Assembly (NCBI GenBank): GCA_033675545.1 | Contig: JAWDGP010001105.1 | Coordinates: 1,008,501 to 1,072,500, forward strand | Length of the DNA: 64,000 nucleotides | Direction: 5' to 3' | Source: Elysia crispata | Lineage: Eukaryota > Mollusca > Gastropoda > Plakobranchidae | Shown here: positions 1 through 18,551 of the stretch, in pieces | How the letters are laid out: each line of letters begins with the position of its first letter | Numbering within the stretch: the first letter of the stretch is position 1 | Notes under the pieces: model-generated | Databases searched by the model: none | What the model was told of the DNA's origin: nothing | Seen by the model: the letters and a program-made list of their open reading frames with translations, nothing else | Made by a program: the position numbers and the translations under genes

Positions 1-2143
1 TATTTGAGTTCGTCTGTATGTGTTTGTCTTTTAACGTAATGACGATTCTAAAATTTCTATCTTCGGTCTATAATATTTGCTCTTTACTTATATCGGTAAT
101 ACGAACTTCTGGATACGGTAGTTCTATTCAATTTTTCAAAGAGTACTAAAAGTTTACATATTCAATTGAAAACTGATAATTCCCCCGCTTTAAAAGAACT
201 TTAACAAAAATACAAGACACTTAGCTAACCTTTTTTCATCCTTGTTTTGCTTTTAGCATCACTAGGGTCAGTTTTAAAATAATTTCTCGTCCTCCGATTG
301 TCTTTCTCCTAACAAGACACGGTCTAGTGACATTTTTCTCGCATAAAACTCAACATATCTGACCTAGACTTAAAAACTTCAGATTTCATAGAAATTTGTT
401 AAAAAATTATCCATTTGTGTTTATTTCGCGTGTGCCACGGAAATATTAATTTCATTACTTTAAAAATAAAGAAAGTGGCTTATAAAACTGTTCGAAACCA
501 CGCATCAGCGCTTTTGAAAACACATTCCAAACACACCTGAGTCGATTGTGTTTACATTTTGCTCTAGATTTTTTTAAAACTTATTAAAAAAAAAAAAAGA
601 AAACATGCTGAGAATGAATATCAGAGAAGACGCTCTCCATGTATTCGGAATCCTTAGATATGGATGCACAAACAAATACGAAATCGTGTCTTGTTTATTT
701 GTTTCTGTTTTAAGCGCAAATGATTTTTTCCCCTCAATATGGAAATGCAATATTGATGTCTCTGAATTGGCAACGTAGAGCTCTAGCGGATGTGGTTGTT
801 TTTAATTTGATTCTTTGAAATATTTTTGCCGTTTCGGTTTAACTTTCACGGTGTTAAAGAATATTTTCTTTCTAGGGTATCAGACGGGCGAGAAAGCTAT
901 CGCACATTGGACAGAGAAAATCGGGTTTCGAGTCGAGGAAAATTAATGTCAACATTTCTGGTTCTTTTCCTGTTTCTTTAGCAAACTCGGCTACACAATA
1001 TTCTTTCCCCAGGCTTAAATCTCTCCTCTAGGATTTACAGAACTTAAATGGTTCACATAAAGTTTTGTTCTGGCTTTTGTCTTGGGCATTCCTTTTTTTC
1101 CCCTCGATCTTTCATTCTTTTTATATTATTGTTTGTTTCGTTTCCCTACTTTTTTAAATCGTAATTTTTGTGGGGCTTTAAGGAAACCTGAGAGTGCTCT
1201 TTTCTTTCTTCGCTTTTGTCCTAACTGTCTATGATTTGCTGCTGGTTTCGAAAGAAGCTTCAAACAAAACACTCCAATATTATAAAAGACAATAATTCAC
1301 CTTTATTTTCGCAATTAGTTTTTTTTTTTTTTTTTTTTTTTTGTTCTTTTTTACTGCTGCTTCGTCCTTTGCTTGTGTTGAAAATAAAATGATACACATT
1401 CATTCCCATTTCTTTTTGGATGAGAGCTTTCTTGTATCCGCTTATATATACCATGTCAATCACAGGAAAAAAGAATGATGGTTGACTGAACTAGAATGTA
1501 GCGTGTCAATTAAATTGGATTATCTGTTGAATTTAAACATACAAGCAGTTAAAATTACCTATCTGTGGCGCTAGACACATTTTTGAGAAGACAGCCTGTC
1601 CTCTACTGATCGTTGACTGTATATTCTTATCTTGCGAGATGCAGCAGACATAATCAATGTTTTCACATAGACCTATTGAACCCAGCTCGAGAAAATGACA
1701 CTTTTTTTTCCTAAACGGCAATGCTTGGTCGCCAGCCTATGACGCCAGTGACACAGATTTGAACGATCGAAATTCAAGGCGAAAAATAATATCAGAGACA
1801 AAATTTTCCGCCAGTTTTCGAAAATGTTGCAAGCTGAGCTCTTGAATATCTCAGAATGCTGCTGTACGAGAATGGAATTTTACGGTGACAAATGATAATA
1901 ATTCTTCTCTGGAAAAGAATCTTGTGTTTTGCTGTCGAAGGGTTCCTCACTTTTTATTCTTACTCTATCACTTTCGCTGATACCCATCTTCTTCATCCTT
2001 TGTTCTCTGATGCTTTGTTCATATTATTATTCCTGTCTGGATAGTGCACGCCTCATTTATGACGCTGTGAATAAGGAACAGATGCAAATGGAGTGTTGTG
2101 CCAGCAGTAGAGAAAATGGGGCTCATGGGAAGATGTAAAGAAT
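1..2143. other. No gene recognised
   Basis: AT-rich sequence with a T-run at about 1,320-1,342; no coding composition. Confidence 0.6.
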
Positions 2144-2154
2144 AAAAGAGAGAG

Positions 2155-2196
<42 letters not shown>

Positions 2197-2222
2197 CTGA
2201 TAGATAGATAGATATAGATAGG

Positions 2223-2280
<58 letters not shown>

Positions 2281-2362
2281 CAGAGAAAGAGTGAGAGAGA
2301 CAGAGAGAGACAGAGAGACATAGAAAGAGAGAGATAGAGAGACATAGAAAAAGAGATATATA

Positions 2363-2406
<44 letters not shown>

Positions 2407-2443
2407 GAAAGAGAGAGAGACATAGAAAGAGAGAGAGAGACAT

Positions 2444-2512
<69 letters not shown>
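2144..2512 (+). repeat. (GA)n microsatellite with GACA and GATA interruptions
   Basis: Directly visible, about 370 bp. Long Ser/Leu-rich frames on the minus strand here are translation of the repeat, not genes. Confidence 0.95.
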
Positions 2513-2517
<5 letters not shown>

Positions 2518-2949
2518 TGTAATAACAAACTAAAACTCAAAGATGGATAAGTGATGCTGAGAACTTAGATGGGAAAGAAACAGAAACGAGAATAAAATAT
2601 CGAGTAAAGCTAGAACATGAGGTGATTATTTGAGAAGCAGTTAAGATGGCTGTAAAAAAACGCTTAAGAATTACCTAAAAAAATACAAATCGGTATTGAA
2701 TGGGATGAAATCTTCTCATCTTGATGGCTTGTGTTACTCTGTCGAGAAAAACTAGACATAATACTCAATCGTAGGCATTGTACAGATCCACAGAAATCGT
2801 GTTTCAATTACGCTTGTTTTTCATGAGCGCATTTCAAGCTTAGGATTTCGAAAAGTGTTTAAAATTTTTTAAATTAAATTTTTGAAATCATGTAGCTAGA
2901 CGTCTAGCGCTAATTTTATTAAACATACATTTTTTTACAAAATCAAGCT

Positions 2950-2950
<1 letters not shown>

Positions 2951-3031
<81 letters not shown>
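2951..3031 (+). repeat. (CT)n microsatellite
   Basis: About 40 pure units. Confidence 0.97.
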
Positions 3032-3034
<3 letters not shown>

Positions 3035-3198
3035 ACTCATTTGAAAAATGATATATTTTTTACTGCTGCATTAATGTAAACAGAAGAAGATTTCATGATA
3101 AAAATAAAGAGTGGTTAAGAGATTATCTCAATAATTGATAAAATGAGAGTGAGTGGAAAGAGACAAAGAGAAAAAGAGACCTAGACAAAGAGCGGGAA

Positions 3199-3306
<108 letters not shown>

Positions 3307-6300
3307 AGATACATAGAATCACAGAATCACAGACATACAGATACCCAGACAGAGACAGAAACATGGAATAATAGGGGATGAAGGAGGGAGAATGATACAA
3401 AGAGTGAAATATCATAGGAAAAAAAATCGAGGGAGGATTGGAGAAAATTTAGGGCATAATGGGGTGGAGGTGTTGAAAGCGGAGGATGCAAAGGAGGGTA
3501 TAAGAAACAGAATTGGAAGGCTGAAAGGTAAAGAAAATTAACGAATCAAAAATTGTGGATTAAATAACTGTTTTTTTTCCAATATTCATAATAAGCTCAG
3601 CTCACACGTGCCATTCCCACCCACCCCTCTCGCCCCAACTCCTCCCCCTTTTGTTTTCAAAACCTCTCATCTGTTTATTCTTCTCGGAAAATGCTTGGCC
3701 GGGGAACAGCTCTTCTAGTGAAGCTGAATGTTAGAATTTTATAGCAAGTCAAGAATAGAGAATCTGGGGTAAAATCTCTAGTCTGAGTCCAACCGACAGG
3801 TCCCATAACTCTTCCTATGTAGCTGCCTGCCGTTCTTCAAGTGAGAGTGTATTAAAAAAAAGATAGTCACTTCTTTATTGTCTTATGTTAGGAGCTTTGA
3901 CTTAGACATACTTCACGATTTTGTCATAAAACTGACGAGGCTTACAAAGGGAAACGTTTATATGTTGAATTGATAATAGTTTTGTTATTTCCTTTCTGTC
4001 CCGTAAGTATAGAGTTGTGTGCCTATTTCCTTTTAGACATTGACTTGGACATGGCAGAGACAACAACACGACATAACCTTTCAAAGCTGTACACAGAATC
4101 TTCAATGCAATCAGGACACCGTAACATTCTATGAAGTTTTCAAACTTACCGCATTAAAAAAATCGCTTTCCTTCATTGCATTCTGGGGATGTCGGTGCGA
4201 CAATGCGCTTCGACATCTCGGACCCAGCGAGAGGCTGTACAAGCTTGGCGGTAGTTGATTCTGCTAGCTGGAGCAATCTCTGGCGCGCCTTCACTTTGAC
4301 ACGCGCAACAAGAATATTTAAATTAACTAGTTTAGAGAAAGACAAATCTATTTAAAGATCCTTTGAAAAAAATTCGTTATTACATAGGTTGAAGGAAATG
4401 GTCAACTCAAAATTGCCACATGGTGGTGCACCTTCAAGTACTTTGCGATAATCCGTAGTCATCTCATAAGGGTTAAAAAGGATCTTTATAAAGGTTAAGA
4501 GAGCACAGTATGGTCTGATATCCCGTGAATCAGGAGCTCGGAGAAATCATTCCAACTCTCATGATCTCACATGGATTATGAGATAAAATTATTGCAAAAA
4601 TAAATAAAGAATGTATTTAATTCATTGGATAATGTTGTTATTCACACAATTCAGGCTTGTGCACATGCATAGGAAAATTATAAAATTTTGAACATCTGAT
4701 ACTTTTGAAATGGTTGCATCCTTAAAGACCAAGCAATATGTTTCACTTAGAATTGCTCATGTGATAGCGTTTGCGTGTAACTGAAAAGAATTTTACTTTC
4801 AAAATTGAATAGCATATTTCTGCTCGGTGTCAAAAGCTAAAATTAACTGAATAAAACTCTGGTTTTGGCTTTTACTTAAGGTAGTTGTGGGCGAAGCTAT
4901 AATGACATGTTTGTTGTCTTTCCATAGTTTGTGTAGCGAGTTTGTAGGTGTGCAATTAGAGTCTCCGCCTTAATATTCACAGGGCTTTTCTACGCGAGTT
5001 CGAACCCAATACCTTTGTAAGTGAGTTTAAGGCAGCATCTTTAACGTTCCGACGTGACCGACGGAGGCTCTGTTTTGGTATGCGGAAAAGACTGAGATCA
5101 AATTGTTGCTATGGAGATACTATATCAACAACAAAGCATGTATCGATCTGTAGTCTCGTTTTATATGCTTGCGGCTGAAGGAGTATTTCAACCGCTTGGT
5201 GAGAGATAGCGAAAGAATTATCACAATCTTCAGAAATTATTAATCATGTTGACGATAGTCATGTTGTAGTATGGCTGTAATCTGGAAAAAGCCTACCGTT
5301 TCTTTATTTTCCTCTATTTGTTGTTAAATATGTATTTGTATTAGACAATCACTTTGATCGCCAGCAACAGTAATAGCCATAAAGCGCAATAGAAACTTTG
5401 AACTTGGGAAAACCAGCAAGGTAAAGACGGTGGCACGAAGTGCACATCCGTTTACTACCACAGTTAATTCATGCCTGTCCTTGCAAACCAAGAATTAGCC
5501 CTAGAGATATAGACTTAGAACCCAACGAGAAAATGGAAATTCGAAATGGTTGTGCGACAGCGGTTAAAAAAAGGTGTGTGTGTTTGTGGGGGGAGGAGGG
5601 GGGGAGAAGGGGTGGTTTTTACCCAACTTCATAGTTTTGAAGACTGAATTATTCATATGTTTTTGGGAAAGATTTCCTTAGAGATTTCTGTCAAGCTTTA
5701 TACGTATTGGCACCGTTTGGTATCTATAAGAAGAGGTTGGCTGGTAGAGGAGGAGAACGTTCAACATTCTCAAGCTTCTTCTTTAATCTTCTTTTTTTCT
5801 ACCTTGCAGCAGTTAATAAAGAATCAAATTTAAATGATAAAAGAAAGCTACAAAAAATACACTCGTATAAAGAAGAAATGGGTTTTATAAGGCTCGCTCA
5901 CTGGTTAATTTGTTTCAATTTCAGATTGATAACAGAACTATGTTATCGTTATATTCTTTTCGAACTTGTTTTGTATTATAAAATTTATGATGTATTCCTT
6001 CAAATTATATCAATGCTGTTCGATTTCATCCCTGATATATCTGATTTGACGAGATTTCTGAAGTTCCTGCCTTGTGTTTGTTGTGAAGCAATATCTGCCA
6101 TATGTGCTGAGGTATGTTGACTACTTAGAGAACCAGATGGTCGATTGGCACAGCTTCTATCCTTTGATCTGCAGCCGTTCTCCTTCAGGAATTCTGTCCA
6201 GATAATAGTTCGTGGACGTGTTCGGATCTTTGTCTTTTCAGCTCTTAACTCTAGGATAAAAGTTTGAATAGATCTGATCGCAACAACCACTGATTTATTT

Positions 6301-6594
6301 CTAAAACACGAGCGGGGATTTCCGTGCAGTTCTTGAAAGAGCAAGATTTTTTTTTTCTTTTGAATCTTGATTCTTTCTCTCAAAGCCATGAAAGAAATTG
6401 ATTTTGAGATCAAATGTGACAGGTACAAACTTGTTGTGCGTTATCTTTAAAGCACTGCTTAAAGAGCTGACCGACATATCTCTTATTGTGAGGACTGGTC
6501 TTAAGGCAACAATGTGCTACTCTCTTCAGCAAAAATATTACAATCAGCTTTGACGAGATATGTTATAATAGCAATAATATAAACAGGACTTCAA

Positions 6595-6596
<2 letters not shown>
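3307..6596. other. No gene recognised
   Basis: Only short frames without protein-like composition. Contains the possible SINE fragment near 4.95 kb and a purine-rich stretch near 5.59 kb. Confidence 0.55.
4925..5015 (+). repeat. Possible SINE/tRNA-like fragment
   Basis: GCGAGTTCGAACCCAATACC is a good B-box match. An A-box-like stretch (AGGTGTGCAATTAGAGTC) lies about 45 bases upstream. Confidence 0.3.

Positions 6597-6685
<89 letters not shown>
6597..6685 (+). repeat. (AT)n microsatellite
   Basis: About 44 uninterrupted units. Confidence 0.97.
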
Positions 6686-10588
<3,903 letters not shown>

Positions 10589-10704
10589 GTCCGGTTAGAA
10601 TTTTTGGCAAATTGAAAAAAAAAATATCGTGAAATATCCAACAAAAGCAAGCGGAGCTTTAATGGGTGTTTTGTACCAACCTGTCTGTTGAACAATATGC
10701 CATG

Positions 10705-10732
10705 TGATTAGATAAAAGCATTGTCGTTGAGA
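10705..10732 (+). repeat. 28-bp exact dispersed repeat, copy 1
   Basis: TGATTAGATAAAAGCATTGT followed by CGTTGAGA, identical to 16766-16793; flanks differ. Confidence 0.8.
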
Positions 10733-11485
10733 CCTGTCAATGCTCTTTCTTAATTATTCATAAAATAGTCTTCTCTATGATTTCTATAGTTTTTTACTAT
10801 AGAATATACGACATTTCTTGAAAATGTTGCAAAATATAAAGTAGAAAAGTTGAAAAGTGTATTTGAAAAAATATTTGTATAGTATTAACCTAATTGATTT
10901 CTTAAAAGTGCTGTTGAAAAGGAGAACATTTCACGAAAAGGTGCTCTCAAACTATTTGTCTTGTCTAATATCGTATGCCAAATGAAAAAAATACTTTTTT
11001 CTTTTGTAAGATGAAATAATTTTCAATTTGGCATTGATTTTCTTTGCTTGTCATAGAATAAAAACTGAGTGAACAAGAAGGAAGCGGGAGATTAACCGAT
11101 AGCAAAAGGACAATTCTAGACTTAAAATAAATTCTTTGTTCAAATTAGAAGGTGGAAGTACTAGAAAAATTAAATGTCAAGATAATCCTTTAAGTCTAAT
11201 AAAATTCTAATTGGTGTTTTCGTTCCTCATTAAGCTTGGAAATTCTCAGGTGTCATGATATGCAGGAGTCGCGAGAAGATAATCAACACAATCTTGAAAA
11301 GTTGAATTGATTTATGTATTGCAAAATAATTTTAAAAAAATATGGCAGTCGAAGCAGACTCAATAAGGTAACGGATAAAAAATATTGAAATACACAGCAG
11401 CTAAGTTTCCTCATATTTAACTTTGATGTCTGCACGTAATTTGATATTGCACTTTGTTATCTCTACTGGCCTTATTCTTCTCTGC
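10733..11485. other. AT-rich, nothing seen
   Basis: No ORF, RNA or repeat signal between the 28-bp repeat and the CT tract. Confidence 0.6.
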
Positions 11486-11514
11486 TTGTTTGTCAGTCTG
11501 TCTGTCTATCTGTC

Positions 11515-11571
<57 letters not shown>

Positions 11572-11646
11572 GTCTGTCTCTCTCTGTCTCTGTCTGTCTC
11601 TCCATCTGTCTCTCTCTCTTTCTCTCTCTCTCTCTTTCTCTTTCTT

Positions 11647-11683
<37 letters not shown>
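11486..11683 (+). repeat. (CTGT)n/(CT)n compound microsatellite
   Basis: Alternating CTGT, CT and CTTT blocks. Confidence 0.95.
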
Positions 11684-11685
<2 letters not shown>

Positions 11686-13711
11686 TTTACCTCATTGTGT
11701 CTATTTCTTTTTCTTAATTATATCTTCCTGGCTTTTGTGTCAATCTATAAAATCGAAACTAAAGGAGACTCAATATTTAATTTCTTGTAAGCCGAAGCTC
11801 ATTGATAGGAAAAACGTAAGCTTTTCATTAGAAAAATAAGCCGTGTCCGGTATATATTACAGGCTGTCCTTGCATGATTCTTTAAAAAAAAAAACCACAC
11901 TTGACTAATTCCGTTTTTACTGTCAGAGATTTTTTGGAAGAAAATGCAATTTGACGGTCAATATTTTTTAAAGTTACTTTGCTTTTTCTTTTTTTCTTTA
12001 AACTATTTTGGTTCCTGACTCTGCAATTCGCATATTCTAAAGTTTTCATTCATAGAATATATACAATGTCTGTATTATTCACGAAAGCTTATGCGCGGAA
12101 AACGAATAAGACGAGGCATTTGAAAGAAAAAAAATAATTGGTTGTCACAATCATTTCTTAACATTTCTATCTAAAGACTTCATGCCCATCAAAGAACATC
12201 TCATCAATAATATGCGAAATGGAGCTTTCAAGACGAGAGCCTTTGCTCATTCATACATGACGCCGCGAGAAGCTAGTCTTTTAATCCACAGAGTGGGCGT
12301 TTTGCCACATGTGGATTGTATGAAAACCATTTAGGATGGGACGAAACTTTTTTTATTTTATTTTTTTTTTTTGTCTACCTTAACTAAGAAGTGCTCAACT
12401 TGCATCTATATTTTGTTGGAATGTATTGTGTAGGAATCCCACTGACTATGCTCATGTATTGAGAAGACTGTTTGTAGTCCCAAGCTGTGCAGTCACAATT
12501 GTGTGTGAGCACAGCAAGTCCGGTAAAGTGATTGCATTTATATATGTTTTGGGAAGAGATCTGTTTGATGGCGCCAGGCGGATAAGAAGGTACACTGTGA
12601 CACAGACATATGTCGCTCTTCAATATTTTTCAAGATATTTTAATTTGTCTCTTATCATTAACTTAACATGGGAATGTTTAAAACATACAATATCATTGTA
12701 AGACGTGAAGGAGATTACTGGAGTGCTCTCAAAACTTCCTAGGGCCTGGTGAGCCTACATTGTCATTAGCTTCAATTTTTTTTTATTCGCACGTAAATAA
12801 TTATGCTTGTGACAAGATAGTTAATAAACTTTTTAAAAAGCTTTTCAGTAGGCTCACATTGAATTGAATTACTATTTCTCTAGCGAGGTAGAGAGGAAAA
12901 AAGTTAAATTCGAAAATAAAAATATTATGAATAGGTGAGAAAAATTACTGACTGATTAGAAACTCTGGTTGGCTGTGCATAGGTTTTTTCATAATTTCTT
13001 TCTTGAATTATTATTATCATCCGCCTCTTTGCTTTGAAAAAAAAAAAAGTTGTGCATTTCTTTACATCAGATTAACAGAAATCTTCTGAAATTTATGTTG
13101 ACAGAAAACTGACATCATTTTTCGATATATCAATACATTGCACAGATCGCCATCTGTTTTCTTCTGTGATTACGGAAGATAACAGAAAGATTTTCGTTGT
13201 TGTCTTTCAGATAATAACAGAATGTTATTGTCGTTTCTATCTGAGTTGATAAGCTACAGTTTGTTGGTAGAAAGCTCGTGCCTTTTGTCGTTTAACAGAA
13301 TAAAAGAAAATAGTTGCTTTTTTAATTAAGATACATTATACATAGCAGAAAGTAATGTTTGGTTTGCTGGAGGGTTAATCCCTGTAGGTGTTGTTTTTGT
13401 GAGAGAGTTATAATTATGACAGCGAGCTAGTAGCCTCTGTGATTGAGTTATCGGGATAAATTATTCAGACCGAAAGTCAGGGAGGAACCGGTCGATAAAG
13501 ACAGTCAGACGAAGAACAAACAACAAAGATGGGCGTGACTGGGCACTAAGTTGCTTTCCCTGTCGCCAATTCCTTTTCCTCTTGTTCTTCATAATAGAAA
13601 AAATTCAGTCGGGTGACTTGCATAACTCTATTCAACACTGTTTTTAGAAGTTCCGTTTGCTCGCTCAGGTGCCATCTTTACCCTGCTGTTCGGCCTTTAT
13701 CAAGTGAAAAA
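11684..13711. other. No supported gene
   Basis: Open frames occur on both strands near 12.4-12.7 kb without splice or family support. Confidence 0.5.
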
Positions 13712-13719
13712 GAGAAAGA

Positions 13720-13787
<68 letters not shown>

Positions 13788-13791
13788 GAGA
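13712..13791 (+). repeat. (GA)n microsatellite
   Basis: Near-pure GA run, in inverted orientation to the CT tract at 14018. Confidence 0.95.
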
Positions 13792-14017
13792 ATAACATAA
13801 CATTTGAAAGAAAGAAAAACAAACTAATTTCGTTTTAGTGAAAATTAACAAGATTACAACACAAGTAAACAAAAAAAAACAAAAAAAAAAAAAAATTCGA
13901 AACGCCCCTGCGCTGGCAATGAAGAAAATTCGCTGAAAAACTAACGTGAAAAACAGAGCACTGCACTGCAACTTAATACTGCGCTTATGATCCTGATAGA
14001 TTCCGATCTTAATCTGC

Positions 14018-14154
<137 letters not shown>

Positions 14155-15177
14155 GTCAGTTTTTGTGACGACAGCGAGCAGGCACTCGCCCACAGTGGAT
14201 CGACCTAGTTAGCGAGACAAACTCTGTCACGTCATTTAATTAGAAAATGCCTGTAGACATACTTCCCTTCATTTTTAAATTGGCTTACCCGCCAATAGAA
14301 AACCCTCAGGCCAAGGTAAGCGTTCCGCCATGTCTAGGCTGGAGCCTGATGACAAGTTTTTTGAGCGCTTGTAAACAGATTCCGTTGTTGCTGATGCGTT
14401 TTTTTTAAGTTGATATTTCTAAAGTTTTGGCTGATAGGCCGGCATTTAGCGGCTCGCCCACACAAACTCCGGCCGCCCACAGACTCGGGGGCTTGATGGG
14501 AGAGAAATAGACCCGTTGGCTGATGGAGACACAGCCTGGTCTCCGCTTACATTACTTTCGTCACCATTCTCGTTCTCTTCATCCCGTCCTCATCTTTCTC
14601 CAAGTCGAAGATTTACGAGAATGTATCGCGGGCTCCTACCATGCTCCAATCACCTGGTTAACCCCTTCAAATCGTTCATTTTTTTATCACTTGATACTGT
14701 GAAAGACACGACAAGGAAACAAGAATTTCTTTTAAATCTCTCCAAACAAACATTGTTCGTTTACATAAAATGAAGTTAAAGTTATGGATCTTAAAGCCTG
14801 GTTTAAATTCTGTTTCTGTGATAGAAGAGCTGTATTAGGTATGCATTTCTGAAGCAATGTAGAGAAGTTCTTGCAATTCGTGACAATAAAAAACACCTTG
14901 AAGAAATTTAAACTTTGTCTGATAGAAATCGGTGATGGTGAGGATTGAAGGAAAAGAACAGTCGACGTATTAGAGAGCAAAACCAGAAAAGGTTAGAGCT
15001 GGTTACTGGGTTAATCAGGGAAAGAGAAAAAGGGGTAGGAGTGGGAAAAGGAGGTAGGGGGAAGGGTGAACAAATACTAAAAGCATGCGAGTCGTCGGTG
15101 ACATCTGTTACTTCAAGATATTATGTTTCAGTTATAGTGGAAATCACCGTGGCCAGTCGCTGTAACAGGTTAGAGAC
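14155..15177. other. No gene recognised
   Basis: A GC-richer patch near 14.3-14.7 kb has a short open frame without recognisable features. Confidence 0.5.
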
Positions 15178-15350
15178 AATGGTTATGATGGTGATGATGA
15201 GGAGGAGGATGATAATGATGCGATGAATATAAAAAGGATAATGATGATGATGATGATGAGGAGGAGGAGGAGCAGGATAGGGAAAAATCATGATAATGAT
15301 CATAATGGAAGTAATGATGACGATGAGGATAAAGATAAAGATGATGATTC
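15178..15350 (+). repeat. (GAT)n/(GAG)n imperfect triplet repeat
   Basis: Irregular ATG, GAT and GAG triplets; no protein signal. Confidence 0.8.
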
Positions 15351-15921
15351 GGTATGAGGTTACAAAGGCTTATTTCGATACATTACTTTTTTCGTTTCTT
15401 TGATTTTGTAATCTTGAACAGTTTTTTGAGAATGAATTCAGAGAGGCCAGGATAGGGTGTGGCATGGAAAGAAATATCTATATTGCATGACAGAGAGTTT
15501 TATTTTAGAATCAATGCATAATGTACTTATTTTTGCAAATCAAGAGACTTATTAAGTGAAAAATAAATAAATTAATCTTCGTGAAAACTCAACGAGGCTA
15601 TGAATTTCTTTCACAATCAAAGTTTCATAAACCAGGCAAGAATACCTTTTCATCATTATCTTCCATTCTTAAAAATTCAGTTTGAAGATAATTGCATGTT
15701 TTGTATTACATGGGAGAGGCCCATTGATTACATGGCGGCAACATTAGTGACACTCCGAATTAGAGAAAATCTCCGCTTGGTGGAGTGCTTGAGCCAATGG
15801 TAACGAGGATTTCTCATTATGTTAACGATGAGCTTCTGGGCTACTCTTGCGAAATCTATCACATACGACTCATTTCCTGATTTGCTTTCCGGTTCCGCCG
15901 TCTGTATGTATGTGTGTGAAC

Positions 15922-16055
15922 GTCTCTCTAGCACTCTCTTTCTCTCTGTCTCTCTGTCTCTCTCACTCTCTCTCTATCTGTGTCACTCTGTGTCTCTCTC
16001 TCTGTCTCTCTCTCTGTCTCTGTCTCTGTCTCTGTCTCTGACTCTCTGTCTCTCT

Positions 16056-16120
<65 letters not shown>

Positions 16121-16335
16121 CTTTCTCTATCTCAGCCACTCTCTGACTCTTCCTTCTTTGTCTCACTGTCTTTATATGTTCCTATTTCTGTTTCCCTTCT
16201 CAATTTTTTTTTAATTTCCATCTCTCACCTTCCTCTATCTATCGATCTATCTGCTCTCTTTTTATCTATCATCTATCTATCTAACCATCCTTCTTTTTAT
16301 TTATTTATCTATCGTACTATCTAACTATATATCTT
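15922..16335 (+). repeat. (CT)n/(CTGT)n/(CTAT)n compound microsatellite
   Basis: CT and CTGT blocks to 16,100, then CTAT units that decay gradually to 16,335. Confidence 0.93.
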
Positions 16336-16765
16336 TGTATATTATTTATCCACTTATCTCTATTATGATACATGGGATCAAAGATTTCTCTTCAAGACCA
16401 CCGATGCTTCTGATCTAAGTCTAGATTAAGTAATTGGAAGGACATTGAACTTTTTCTCTGCTCTTAAAGCGTGGGCTATCTTAGCAAACTAAGAACCACT
16501 GTATTATTGCTGCTTTGTCGATGAGGATCATGTTGACCCGTTATGGTCTCGGTTAGATATTTGTTTTTTTTCTTGCTCTCCATGCAAATTCTACGCGTAA
16601 AATGGCTTCAGACCTTAGAATTAGACTTTTTTTTTTAATATAACAAGCGGAAGGCCAGCCCGCCCCTCACATGTTTGGTTTGTTTAGCAATCCAAAATTT
16701 TAATTAGTATTTTGATCCCGCTTTGTTCTCATTACTACAGTGAAAAACCATTTTATTCCTACCGT

Positions 16766-16793
16766 TGATTAGATAAAAGCATTGTCGTTGAGA
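16766..16793 (+). repeat. 28-bp exact dispersed repeat, copy 2
   Basis: Identical to 10705-10732 in the same orientation, 6 kb away. Confidence 0.8.
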
Positions 16794-17289
16794 AGCGCGC
16801 ATTCGTTAAAAAACAACCAATAGCTATGTTGAAATTGTCTCAGATAGATCCATTTGGTTTTTGTAGGTAAGGTAAGTCAAACCAAGACAGAGTGGGCTTA
16901 TCATAGAGTTTTCCACAACTGCCATAGATCTTTACTATCTATATATTGATAAATACCGTAATCATCTCTTTCAGAAGAAATTGACCCTCTTAAAGATAAA
17001 AAAATGGAAAACAAAATTAAATATTAAGCAATATTCAAATGCATTAAACTTGGAATAAATTAAATTAAATTAAACTAAAGATTATTAATTGATGAAACAG
17101 TGTTGAGGGATTTTTTGATTAATAACATTTTCCCCTCTTATTTTTTATCAGGAAACAATTGGATTGAAATCTAAATTAACATTTTTTTAAACCAAAACAT
17201 CCACAACATGAGAAACAGTAGATACACTCACATATGAAGTAAAACGTCATCAGTTGAGGTAAAGACCTATAAATATAGTCACGACTTGA

Positions 17290-17375
17290 ATTATACGTGA
17301 CAGAGAGTTCGTGCAGGTCTAGATGTGCTCGTTCGAACCCTCGCCCAACTGCTTCCATAGCGAGTGGTCAACTTT
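17290..17375 (-). repeat. Possible SINE/tRNA-like fragment
   Basis: On the minus strand CACTCGCTATGGAAGCAG (A-box-like) is followed by GCGAGGGTTCGAACGAGC (B-box-like). The acceptor stem cannot be paired. Confidence 0.3.
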
Positions 17376-18551
17376 GTCAAGAATTGGGCTAAGCCGTGTG
17401 TAAAAATAAACATTCATGAAACGGAAGAAACGAGATTCGTTGTAGAATAGATGAGAAAATAGTCTTTGAAAGGGAATAATGATAATGTATCCTATGAAGC
17501 CCAATATATAAATTTACATAAACTAACTTAAAGCTTGTTATTTGTAAACATTTATTTCCAAAAAGATCACAATACGTGTCGATTTAATATTTTAGGACAT
17601 GCAGGCTGATCAGCAACTGAGAATGTGTCACTAATCAGGGTTATATAAAAAAAGAAAGAAAAAAACAAAAAACAATAGTGCAAGTAAAGAACAAAAAGTG
17701 AAATTGGAAGCAATGTTTCAGAGAGAATCAGAGCTCAGTAGCGCTAGCTTTCAAAGGTTTCTTCATATTCACCGAAATTGTGATTAGCGACTTTGCTATC
17801 TTTTGTGTTTATCACGATGGACGCATTTGAAGCCAGCTCAATAATCTCTTTCACAATACACAGAAAGTAGCAAGAAAAAGGAGCGTGCTCTGCACTGGGT
17901 GAACTCTACGCAGCAAATGTCTACAATAACGAAGCTTTAGAGTTACCAGCAAAAGAAAAAAAAAATTGAGCTCCAAGATTTCGTTGAGCTATCACCTCTG
18001 ATCCTCTCTGGGTTCATCCGCCAAAGATAACTGGCAAAGCGCGACTTGCTACCATAGAGAGATAGAAATAAAGAGCGTTATATTTTATCTGCATTTATTG
18101 TTAATTTTATTTATTTTGTTTTAGTAGTTTGCCAACTCCACATAACAGAGCGAAGTCAGTGATAACCAACAAGAGGGAGCGAGGGTTAAATTCTATGAAT
18201 TTAAATAAAGTTGGCCTAGTCGCAGCGGCGGGCAATTTCTCGGACTCCAGACCTGCGAACAGTTTGTCTCTTCCTTGTCGTTCTGCCCACATCGGGTAGT
18301 GTTCTATCCCGAAAGTTTGAGAAGTATTTGTTTTAATGACTGTACCAACTTCTTCACTTCCTTTATCCAACAATATTTTTCTGTCTCATTCTCTGGACAC
18401 CTGCCGGTAACTAGACGTATCACCATGTGACGGAGAAGAGCCGTACCCTATACCTGGTACTCAAGGTTAGGTCTACAACTTGATTGTAAATCTTGTCGAA
18501 AAAAAAATTAAATAAAGTAAAATAAAATAATAGTAATAACCGTTAAAAGTT

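Noticed and set aside
2019..2540. Long Ser/Leu-rich open frames over GA/CT tracts (also at 10.3, 11.5, 14.0, 16.0, 25.1, 34.4 and 44.8 kb)
   Set aside because: They are translations of dinucleotide repeats: two alternating codons, no stops by composition.
12426..12701. 91-codon plus-strand frame with some protein-like composition
   Set aside because: Starts at a non-ATG codon, has no acceptor/donor pair that fits, and no recognisable domain; an equal-sized frame exists on the other strand.
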